NCBI GenBank assembly: GCA_003695505.1
Contig: RFIY01000042.1
Span: 1 to 5,278, forward strand
Source: J088 sp003695505 [NCBI: Candidatus Dadabacteria bacterium]
GTDB lineage: Bacteria; J088
Direction of reading: 5' to 3'
DNA length: 5,278 nt
Shown here: positions 1-5,278 of the stretch, one piece after another
Layout of the letters: each line of letters opens with the position of its first letter
How positions within the stretch are numbered: the stretch's first letter is position 1
Notes under the pieces: generated by a model
The model's database searches: none
Told to the model about the DNA's origin: nothing
Seen by the model: only the letters and a program-made list of their open reading frames with translations
Made by a program: the position numbers and the translations under genes

Positions 1-783
1 ATCGATCGGCACCGTGCGCCAGATCCCGGCGTCGACGACTTCGGTCACCGTACGCGGCGGACGGCCAAAGTGCTGCTCGAAGACGCGCAGGTCACGCTCC
101 CAGCGCTGGCGCGCGCGGTGATAGGCCGCCAGTTGCGTGCGCTCTTCTTGTAATTCCGGTGGCAGCTCACGCAAGGTGTCGATGACCTGCTCGAGTTCGG
201 CGGGGGCGTCCCCCGATTCCCGAAGCACGAGGAACTCGGCCAGGTTCGCCAGGTAATCGGGACTGCCCGGCAAGGCCGATGCCAGCAGCCACCAGCGCCC
301 CGTCTTGTCGAGATCGCCGTAGGCCTCGTAATACATCGAACCGATATAGAAGTAGAGTTCCCAGTTGCCGGACTGGCCGGTCAGTGCCCGTAAGAAGGTG
401 CGGTGCGTTTCGTAAACGGTGCCGCCGAGTGGCAACAGGACGGCACCGGAAAACAGATAGGTCTGCCGCATCATCGGATCCAGCGTCGCGATTGCCTCGA
501 CCTGTCGCGCCAACTTGTGATAGGCATCCTCGTCGAGCCGGTCGGCCGCATACCAGGCGCCAAACTGTTCGATCGTGTGCATCCACAGCAGCGCGGCCAC
601 GGCGCCGGGTGCGCCAAGGTGCAGGCCCGGGACGCGGGTCGGATCGACAAAGACCGCTTCGGCTTCCAGATCGGCCTTGCGGACGGTCTCGGACAGTGCG
701 GCGCGAGACGCCACCGCGGCGCCCGCGCCGATCGACGCGACGACCGCGCCCACCAGCAGCATCTTTAGCCGAGTTCGAGCCAT
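1..783 (-). CDS. Exported or membrane-anchored helical TPR-like protein of unknown function (3' end cut by window edge)
   Basis: The first 261 codons are visible and remain open at the left edge. The start is the first one possible, because the codon before this ATG is TGA (TGAATG). A second ATG at 762 would drop the basic residues R3, R5 and K7 that precede a hydrophobic stretch at about 9-28, so the longer form looks better as a signal peptide or N-terminal anchor. The rest is mostly helical and rich in aromatic residues, with a TPR-like pattern at about 62-190: LDPMMRQTYLFSGAVL (101-116), then WELYFYIGSMYYEAYGDLDK (141-160), then LPGSPDYLANLAEFLV (171-186). The visible end, FGRPPRTVTEVVDAG (239-253), resembles the G-x-P-x-s-x-x-x-L/V-v-x-x-G segment that ends many such proteins, so little may be missing. 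The gene overlaps the permease by 19 bases with no clear ribosome binding site, which suggests translational coupling. I infer a partner of the ABC exporter. The biochemical role is unknown. Confidence 0.85.
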   Translation of the reverse strand, partial: MARTRLKMLLVGAVVASIGAGAAVASRAALSETVRKADLEAEAVFVDPTRVPGLHLGAPGAVAALLWMHTIEQFGAWYAADRLDEDAYHKLARQVEAIATLDPMMRQTYLFSGAVLLPLGGTVYETHRTFLRALTGQSGNWELYFYIGSMYYEAYGDLDKTGRWWLLASALPGSPDYLANLAEFLVLRESGDAPAELEQVIDTLRELPPELQEERTQLAAYHRARQRWERDLRVFEQHFGRPPRTVTEVVDAGIWRTVPID

Positions 784-1556
784 TCAAACGCAACGACGTA
801 AAAGACCAGTGCGATGGCCGTGTACCCGAGAAAGTAGCCGCCGCCCGCAGCCAGCGCCCGCGCCGTCGTTTCGACGCCGTAGATCTGCCATCCCTCGAAG
901 TCATAGACGGTAAACTGCGGCGCCAGCCAGGACATCACCTGACCGAGCTGCTCGTAAATCGGGTTTTCGCTGAGCTGCCCCCAGGTGGTGATGTCGGCGC
1001 CGGACACCGCCATCAGGTAGTACGTGGCCGTGACGGCCATGGCCACGAGTGGCGTCGAAAAGACGAATGCGGCAAAGCAAGAAAACGCGACCAGCGTCCC
1101 GCACTTCAGGGTCACGAACAGGGCGGGCTGCCACCAGTCGGCCAGAAAATCGCGCGGGAATTCTCCGAAGGCGTTCATCATTGCGGCAACGACCAGCCCT
1201 TCGCCGCAGACCATCAGCGCCATCAGCGCATAGTAGCCGAAAAATTTTCCGAGGGCGTATTGCGACCGGCTGATCGGCTTCGAGACGAGCAGGTGCAGGA
1301 CGCGCTCATCTCGCTCGCGCGCCAGCATCGTGATCACAAAGAACAGATTGACCGCGACTCCGGTCAACAGCACCGTGCCCCAGCCGATGCGGCCGATCAG
1401 GTGGTCGGCACGCCCGTAAGGAACCGATGCGATGACGGAACCGATCAGCACGACGGCGACACAGGTCAGCGCGGCCGCGACAAAGAAATTCGCCCGAACC
1501 CCCTCTTTGAAGGTATAGCGCGCGACCGTCCAGATCTTGCTGATGGTGTTGCTCAC
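765..1556 (-). CDS. ABC-2 type transporter permease
   Basis: A 263-residue integral membrane protein, the membrane-spanning half of an ABC-2 family exporter in the inner membrane. Hydrophobic segments lie at about 24-46, 58-79, 104-129, 145-168, 169-185 and 238-257, giving six likely helices. The stretch RERDERVLHLLVSKPISRSQ (80-99), followed by LGKFFGYY (102-109), is the conserved cytoplasmic loop of the NosY/ABC-2 group, where a charged segment is followed by LLvsKPisR and an lGK motif. Translation starts at GTG, not ATG. This GTG overlaps the ATPase stop as GTGA, and a strong AGGAGG lies seven bases upstream. The large loop before the last helix (about 186-232) contains the sequence SENPIYEQLGQ and probably faces the periplasm. 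The stop TAA lies inside the start of the downstream gene. The family is clear, but the substrate is unknown: these permeases export drugs, lipids, polysaccharides or ions, or serve metal-site assembly. Confidence 0.93.
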   Translation of the reverse strand: MSNTISKIWTVARYTFKEGVRANFFVAAALTCVAVVLIGSVIASVPYGRADHLIGRIGWGTVLLTGVAVNLFFVITMLARERDERVLHLLVSKPISRSQYALGKFFGYYALMALMVCGEGLVVAAMMNAFGEFPRDFLADWWQPALFVTLKCGTLVAFSCFAAFVFSTPLVAMAVTATYYLMAVSGADITTWGQLSENPIYEQLGQVMSWLAPQFTVYDFEGWQIYGVETTARALAAGGGYFLGYTAIALVFYVVAFEWLELG

Positions 1557-2485
1557 TGCACCCCCTCCTGTGCCGAACCGGCCAGTTCAAGGAACAGGCT
1601 TTCGAGATCCGCACGCTGATGGCGCAGCTCCACGACATCGCACGCGCCGTCGGCGGCGGCCCTGTGCAATTGTTGCACGGCTGCCGAGGTGATGTTTTCG
1701 GCACTCCACAGTTGCGCGCCGACTTTTGCCCAGGCGACGCCCGAAATGTCGGGCGGCGACGCGGTGCGGACGACGACCTGCCACGACGCACCCTGTCCGG
1801 CCATAAGGTCGTACAATGGCCCGGAATAGGCGACCTGCCCGCGGTTCAACATGATGATGTTGTCGGCGAGCCGTTCGACATCCTCGAGGATATGGCTGCA
1901 AAAAATGATCGTCTGGCCGGATTCCTTGTGGCGACGCAGCAGACGCTTGACGTCGGCCCGGCCGACCGGATCGAGGCCGCTCATTGGCTCATCGAGGATG
2001 ATCAGTTCGTGGTCCCCCATCAATGCCTGCGCGATGCCGAGGCGCTGCGCCATACCTTTGGAATACGAGCGCACGCGCCGGCCGGCCGCATGTGCAATGC
2101 CCAGTTCAGCAAGCAGTTCATCCGCCCGTTGCCTGGCCAGGGCGGGATCGAGGTCGATCAGCCCGCCGATGTAATGCAGGATTTCCCGGCCGTTGAGGTA
2201 CTGCGGAAAACTGGGATGCTCCGGCAGATAGCCGATCTTGCGGCGCGCTTCGTCTGAACCGGCGGCGGCTCCGAATACGGACACCGTTCCGGCGGTCGGA
2301 TAGAGAAAGCCGAGGACGAGCTTGAGGAATGTACTCTTGCCGGCTCCGTTGGGTCCGACAAGCCCGGTCACGGTACCCCGCTGTATGTTGATATCGACGC
2401 CCCGGAGCGCGTGAACCCGGCCGGAGCGTCGCCCGAAGGTTCTGGTCAGTCCGACGGCGCTGATGGCGATCTGATCGTCAGGCAT
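1553..2485 (-). CDS. ABC transporter ATP-binding protein (ABC-2 exporter type)
   Basis: A 310-residue cytoplasmic ATPase that should power the adjacent permease. All nucleotide-binding motifs are present in order: Walker A GPNGAGKST (44-52), a Q-loop region GYLPEHPSF (85-93) with Glu instead of the usual Gln, signature YSKGMAQRLG (141-150), Walker B LIILDEP (161-167) with catalytic E166, D-loop SGLDP (169-173) and H-loop His198. The Glu in the Q-loop is common in the CcmA/GldA-like subgroup, so the protein is probably active. After about residue 235 comes a C-terminal extension of some 75 residues, WQVVVRT...LFLELAG, the small domain typical of this subgroup. The start at ATG 2485 follows a GGGGA with a six-base spacer and gives the normal short lead-in to the ATPase fold. 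A TTG at 2518 would add 11 residues (WARGRCRGSR) with no family support. The stop overlaps the permease GTG by four bases. Confidence 0.95.
   Translation of the reverse strand: MPDDQIAISAVGLTRTFGRRSGRVHALRGVDINIQRGTVTGLVGPNGAGKSTFLKLVLGFLYPTAGTVSVFGAAAGSDEARRKIGYLPEHPSFPQYLNGREILHYIGGLIDLDPALARQRADELLAELGIAHAAGRRVRSYSKGMAQRLGIAQALMGDHELIILDEPMSGLDPVGRADVKRLLRRHKESGQTIIFCSHILEDVERLADNIIMLNRGQVAYSGPLYDLMAGQGASWQVVVRTASPPDISGVAWAKVGAQLWSAENITSAAVQQLHRAAADGACDVVELRHQRADLESLFLELAGSAQEGVQ
1564..1569 (-). promoter_or_regulatory. Ribosome binding site of the permease (AGGAGG) with GTGA stop/start overlap
   Basis: On the minus strand AGGAGG, continuing as AGGAGGGGG, stands seven bases before the GTG at 1556. 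It lies within the last codons of the ATPase gene. The GTG shares bases with the ATPase TGA (GTGA). The site supports the GTG as the real start and indicates that the two exporter halves are made in a coupled ratio. Confidence 0.85.
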
Positions 2486-2642
2486 CCTGCTTCCCCGGCA
2501 ACGGCCGCGCGCCCACAAATCCTGGCGGCGGTTCGGTCTGTTGCACTGTACCGCGGTCGGCAGCGGGCAACCCCTCGGTGCGGGAACGTCGACGCACCCG
2601 GGAACACAACGGATTCATATATACCTGCCAATGACGACGCAT
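2478..2642 (-). CDS. Doubtful 54-residue reading frame filling the gap between protease and ABC ATPase
   Basis: On the minus strand an ATG three bases after the protease stop opens 54 codons and ends at a TGA that overlaps the ATPase start by eight bases. The product would begin MRRHWQVYMNPLC and end GARPLPGKQDA. It is Arg- and Pro-rich, with no hydrophobic segment and no motif I recognise. In favour of a real gene are the tight fit between both neighbours and possible coupling to the ATPase. Against it are the lack of a clear ribosome binding site, a third-position GC of about 65% (35 of 54 codons), which is no higher than the background, and the ease with which GC-rich DNA leaves frames open. 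I would treat it as a spacer unless conservation shows otherwise. Confidence 0.18.
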   Translation of the reverse strand: MRRHWQVYMNPLCSRVRRRSRTEGLPAADRGTVQQTEPPPGFVGARPLPGKQDA

Positions 2643-2645
2643 TGT
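2486..2645. other. Intergenic gap with AT-rich island; possible promoter region for the ABC operon
   Basis: This is the only gap between genes in the window. On the minus strand it holds TATATATGAAT (about 2624-2614), strikingly AT-rich for this DNA. TATATA could act as a -10 box, but the best upstream match, TGAACA (2648-2643), lies 19 bases away and the nearer TTGGCA lies only two bases away, so no standard -35/-10 pair is evident. A later TACAGT (2550-2545) has TTGCCC only 14 bases upstream, which is too close. A promoter for the exporter genes somewhere here is plausible from the layout alone. Confidence 0.3.
2577..2598. repeat. Short inverted repeat (6-base stem, 10-base loop)
   Basis: GGTGCG at 2577-2582 pairs with CGCACC at 2593-2598 around a 10-base loop. 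It lies about 50 bases past the protease stop, but no T run follows on the minus strand, so it does not look like an intrinsic terminator. In DNA this GC-rich a stem of this size can arise by chance. Confidence 0.3.
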
Positions 2646-4553
2646 TCAGCGTTGCTCACGGATGCGTGGCCGCACCGCAAATCCAATCCAGATAAACAAC
2701 ATGATGTACAGCCAGTCCGCACTTGCGGCTCCGCCGGCACTGCACCCCCCGCCACCACCGTCGCTGACGACGATCGTCCAGGCCTGGCTGGTGTCGCTGG
2801 CGCAGTTTTCGGCGATCAGCACCACATCATACACGCCCGCTTCGGGTGGGATCCACTCGATGCGGCCAGTCTGGGGATCGACCGTCATGTCGCGTGGCGC
2901 GGAGGCCAGTCGGAAGCGCAGGTCGTCGCTCTGCCCACTGAGCAGCTTCGGTTCGTACACATAGGGGCGGCCGGTACGCGCCCGCAGCTCATCTCCCGAC
3001 GGGATGGTCAGAAATTGCGGTTCTGGCGGCAGCGCATCGGGGTCCACGATGACGCGGACGTCGGCCTGCGTGCTGAGCAGCGTGCGCACGCCGATGGTCG
3101 TCTGGCAGTTCGACGCATCCCACGCGCAACTGCTGGGCGTGGCCGAGGGGCGGAAGTTGTCGAACAACTGCCAGAGGTCGTCGGCATTTCCGCGCAGGGC
3201 ATCCTGACTCTTTTCGAGCTCGAACAGACCGTCGGCCTGTTCGATGCTGACCCAGTAATGCGAGTCGGCGCAACTGTCCAGATCCTGCTCATCCGGGATA
3301 CAGGCCGCCGGATTGCGCCGCAGCGCTGTGGCCACTTCGGCCATCCGGTCGTCGATGTGCCAGATCTCGACCCCGTTGGCACCCAGGCTGAGCCATGGGT
3401 CGTTGCCGCGATATGCAATCAGGTAGTATTCGAGGCCGGCGTCGTCGAGGTCGACGCGCAGGACTTCGGTACCCGTGGACAACGGCGACAGGCTTTCACG
3501 GCACAGGTTGTCCGCGACGGGCGCGGGCTTGCACCAGCCGAGCACTTCGCAGGACCACGGGTCGTATGGCGCCGGTTTCGCATCGGGCCCGAACGCACTC
3601 GAGACGGCGCCGTTCCAGGTGTACAGTCCCCACGCCATCAGACTGAAGCGGCCCACACCGTAACCGGTCACGCCATACAGGTCGGGTAATCCCAGCGTGT
3701 GCCCGAACTCGTGAACGAAGATGCCAATGCCTGCTGGATATTCGCGCGCCTCGCCGCTACCGCAGAGCGCCTCTGGACAGTAGAATCGCTCCGGGCCGAC
3801 CACATACAGCACATCGACCGCCGTTGTGACGCCATTGATCTGAAGATCGAAGCTGCCCTGCGCCTGATGACTCCAGAGCATGTCGCAGGCTTCGTCGGCG
3901 CTGACGGCAATCTGCATTTCGGCGGACCGCCCGCTGTGCACGACGATGACGCCGTCGATGACACCGTCTCCATCGTTGTCATAGTCATCGAGGTTTTCAC
4001 CCTGGTTGATGGCGTATTGCAGCGCTTCCTGAACCAGTGTCGATGCGCCGCCGTTCTGCAGCGCGGCAAGGCCACCGTTGAAATTGCCATCGACGCCGAG
4101 CCCGTAGCACTTGTTGCCGCCCATATTGGCCAGGAATTTCTCACTGAACGCCGAGGTCGTCCAGTCGAGCACCTTGCCGGTGATGCTCAGCGCCCCGAAG
4201 CTCTGGTCGGCGTAGTAGGCGCGTACCGAAGGGTAGGGATAGGGTCCCTGGTCGTCATCTTCGCCGAAGAACAGGTCGTTCCAGTAGTTCCTGTCGCTGG
4301 ACGGTGCCTGAGCGGCGACATCACTGAAGGCGATGGGTACGACCAGGATCTTCGCGGTTCCCTCGGACGGCGCGATCGCGGTCGGCAGCCAGTCGGGCGG
4401 GGTATGAGACTGCACGCCCAGTCCGGCACGTTGCAGCGCCCAGACCTGTTGCCCGGTTGGTTGACGATCCAGCCCGATTCCCGGTGGCATCGCCAGCGCC
4501 GGCGCCGCCCACAGCAGCGCAGCCATCACCGCGGCAGCAACTCTGCGGATCAG
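2646..4553 (-). CDS. Secreted M6-family (immune inhibitor A-like) zinc metalloprotease with C-terminal sorting tail; CTG start
   Basis: A 635-residue exported protease from a CTG start. Reading from CTG gives MIRR, a hydrophobic core at 5-17 and an APALA cleavage site near residue 21, a classic Sec signal peptide. The peptidase domain covers about 65-400. It includes the acidic segment DDYDNDGDGVIDGVIVVHSG (189-208), a common M6 feature that probably binds calcium, then LWSHQ (226-230) and the zinc motif HEFGHTLGLPD (281-291). H281, H285 and D291 should bind zinc and E282 is the catalytic acid/base. SLMAWG (304-309) is the likely Met-turn. After a linker, about 512-597 forms an Ig/cadherin-like domain of the He_PIG type (FRLASAPRDMTVDPQTGRIE). 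The end has five glycines (599-603), Cys604, a membrane segment at 614-627 and an Arg-rich tail (628-635). Besides Cys604 there are 12 Cys, enough for six disulfides. It starts one base after the cimA stop. I infer a surface-anchored or released enzyme that degrades extracellular protein. The family assignment is firm, the natural substrate unknown. Confidence 0.92.
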   Translation of the reverse strand: MIRRVAAAVMAALLWAAPALAMPPGIGLDRQPTGQQVWALQRAGLGVQSHTPPDWLPTAIAPSEGTAKILVVPIAFSDVAAQAPSSDRNYWNDLFFGEDDDQGPYPYPSVRAYYADQSFGALSITGKVLDWTTSAFSEKFLANMGGNKCYGLGVDGNFNGGLAALQNGGASTLVQEALQYAINQGENLDDYDNDGDGVIDGVIVVHSGRSAEMQIAVSADEACDMLWSHQAQGSFDLQINGVTTAVDVLYVVGPERFYCPEALCGSGEAREYPAGIGIFVHEFGHTLGLPDLYGVTGYGVGRFSLMAWGLYTWNGAVSSAFGPDAKPAPYDPWSCEVLGWCKPAPVADNLCRESLSPLSTGTEVLRVDLDDAGLEYYLIAYRGNDPWLSLGANGVEIWHIDDRMAEVATALRRNPAACIPDEQDLDSCADSHYWVSIEQADGLFELEKSQDALRGNADDLWQLFDNFRPSATPSSCAWDASNCQTTIGVRTLLSTQADVRVIVDPDALPPEPQFLTIPSGDELRARTGRPYVYEPKLLSGQSDDLRFRLASAPRDMTVDPQTGRIEWIPPEAGVYDVVLIAENCASDTSQAWTIVVSDGGGGGCSAGGAASADWLYIMLFIWIGFAVRPRIREQR

Positions 4554-4565
4554 ATCAGGCCTCCT
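4551..4565 (-). promoter_or_regulatory. Perfect Shine-Dalgarno and CTG start of the M6 protease, inside and just past the cimA 3' end
   Basis: On the minus strand AGGAGG (4565-4560) lies in the last codons of cimA, followed by six bases and then CTG (4553-4551) in the protease frame. The cimA TGA occupies 4557-4555, leaving one base between stop and start. The next in-frame ATG (4526) is about 33 bases from the ribosome site and would give a signal peptide of only 12 residues with no basic end. The ATG at 4697 lies deep in cimA and would bury the signal peptide behind 48 extra residues. CTG is therefore the best start, and translation is probably coupled to cimA. Confidence 0.75.
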
Positions 4566-5278
4566 GTTGCAACGTACCGGCGGCGCGGCCGTGCCGCTGA
4601 CGCCAGAGATGGTAGTCGATTGCATCGCGCAGGGCTTCGTAACTGGCATCGATGACGTTCGTACCAACACCGACGGTGCCCCAGTATGCGTGGCCATCGG
4701 TGCTCTCGATCAGCACCCGAACGCCGACCTCGGTCCCAACACCGGCGGCCAGCACGCGCACTTTGTAGTCGACGAGCCGCAACTGGTCGATTTCGGGGAA
4801 AAACCGGCGCAACGCCTTGCGGAGTGCCTGATCGAGCGCGTTGACCGGGCCGTTGCCGCTGGCGGCGGTATGCTCGCGTACGCCATCGACTTCGACGAGG
4901 ACGGTTGCTTCGGTTTCTGGCTCATCGACGCCGCGCCGTTCGTCGATGCAACGCCAGCCACGCATCGTGTAGGGCGACGTAAGCCCCTCGAAGCGTCGAC
5001 GAAACAGCAATTCGAAACTGGCCTCGGCGCCTTCGTAGAGGTAGCCCTGCCCTTCGTGTTCCTTCAGTTCTTCGAGCAGTTCGCCGACCCTGCCGTCATC
5101 GGGGTCAACATCGATCCCGTACTCGCGCAGCTTTTCGAGCATCGTGGCCCGCCCGGCGAGATCCGACACCAGAATGCGGCGATCGTTGCCCACGGCTTCG
5201 GGCGGAACGTGCTCGTAGGTTTCGGGGTTGCGGCGCACGCCGCTGACGTGCATGCCGCCCTTATGCGCGAACGCGCTG
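4555..5278 (-). CDS. cimA: Citramalate synthase, C-terminal part (5' end cut by window edge)
   Basis: The last 240 residues are visible, and the frame stays open through the right edge, where it reads SAFAHKGGMHVSGV. The enzyme condenses pyruvate and acetyl-CoA to (R)-citramalate, the first step of the threonine-independent route to isoleucine, in the cytoplasm. The HKGGMH...NPETYEHV segment (visible residues 5-24) belongs to the end of the catalytic half and the linker. EGQGYLYEGAEASFELL (75-91) is typical of this synthase group. From about 100 to 225 comes the LeuA dimer/regulatory domain, with GNGPVNALD (141-149), VDYKVRVL (169-176), LIESTDG (189-195) and WGTVGVG (199-205). In related enzymes this domain binds the end product, isoleucine, for feedback inhibition. 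The pattern fits CimA of the longer 2-isopropylmalate synthase-like family better than LeuA, for example GGMH in place of the GIH seen in LeuA. The catalytic barrel lies outside the window, so substrate specificity cannot be checked here. The protease gene follows at once. Confidence 0.92.
   Translation of the reverse strand, partial: SAFAHKGGMHVSGVRRNPETYEHVPPEAVGNDRRILVSDLAGRATMLEKLREYGIDVDPDDGRVGELLEELKEHEGQGYLYEGAEASFELLFRRRFEGLTSPYTMRGWRCIDERRGVDEPETEATVLVEVDGVREHTAASGNGPVNALDQALRKALRRFFPEIDQLRLVDYKVRVLAAGVGTEVGVRVLIESTDGHAYWGTVGVGTNVIDASYEALRDAIDYHLWRQRHGRAAGTLQQEA

Noticed and set aside
167-904. 245-residue minus-strand frame overlapping the third gene and the permease end
   Set aside because: The frame ending off the window with start at 783 gives a coherent signal-peptide plus helical protein, while this one is an Arg/Gly-rich low-complexity shadow.
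279-1619. 446-residue forward-strand frame opposite the permease and the third gene
   Set aside because: It is antisense to two genes with clear or coherent protein sequence, is very Arg-rich with no domain, and crosses gene boundaries. Such open antisense frames are expected in GC-rich coding DNA.
2219-2233. Glu in place of Gln in the ATPase Q-loop as a sign of a dead ATPase
   Set aside because: The same GYLPEH form is common in the CcmA/GldA-like subgroup, and all the other catalytic motifs are intact.
2577-2598. Hairpin as a transcription terminator for the protease gene
   Set aside because: The stem is only six bases with a ten-base loop, and no T run follows on the minus strand.
2614-2630. 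Sigma-54 promoter suggested by TGGCA before the AT-rich island
   Set aside because: The required TTGC-type second element at the right spacing is absent.
2541-3689. 382-residue forward-strand frame opposite the protease C-terminal half
   Set aside because: It lies opposite well-conserved protease motifs and shows no recognisable domain, so it is a shadow frame.
3699-4655. 318-residue forward-strand frame opposite the protease N-terminal half and the cimA end
   Set aside because: It has no domain or ribosome site and spans two real genes on the other strand.
4554-4697. N-terminal extension of the protease to ATG 4697
   Set aside because: It would overlap 143 bases of cimA, place 48 residues before the signal peptide, and ignore the perfect ribosome site at 4560-4565.

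Overview
The window is about 63% GC by eye and densely coded, with every supported gene on the minus strand, so it reads right to left. The genes suggest a Gram-negative bacterium: a secreted protease with a Sec signal peptide and a C-terminal Gly-Cys/membrane/Arg sorting tail, and a bacterial citramalate synthase. Such tails are well known in Myxococcota, Desulfobacterota and some Proteobacteria. The sequence does not fix the lineage more closely.

Right block (5278 to 2646). A citramalate synthase (cimA), cut by the right window edge so that only its C-terminal 240 residues are visible, is followed after one base by an M6-family (immune inhibitor A-like) secreted zinc metalloprotease. The protease has no usable ATG. 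A perfect AGGAGG sits in the last codons of cimA, six bases before an in-frame CTG, and starting there gives a textbook signal peptide. The protease ends in an Ig/cadherin-like domain and a five-glycine, Cys, membrane helix, Arg-rich tail typical of a processed surface anchor.

Gap (2645 to 2486). These 160 bases hold no certain gene. They contain an AT-rich island, a short inverted repeat without a T run, and a 54-codon reading frame that starts 3 bases after the protease stop and overlaps the next start by 8 bases. Its coding status is doubtful.

Left block (2485 to 1). An ABC-2 type exporter is encoded by an ATPase gene and a six-helix permease gene joined by a 4-base GTGA overlap. A third gene overlaps the permease end by 19 bases and runs off the left edge. 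It encodes a membrane-anchored or exported helical, TPR-like protein of unknown function. These three genes look like one translationally coupled unit whose substrate cannot be read from the sequence.

No RNA genes, insertion sequences, CRISPR arrays or phage genes were seen. The most distinctive points are the CTG start with its strong ribosome binding site, the sorting tail on the protease, and the uncharacterised third partner of the ABC exporter.
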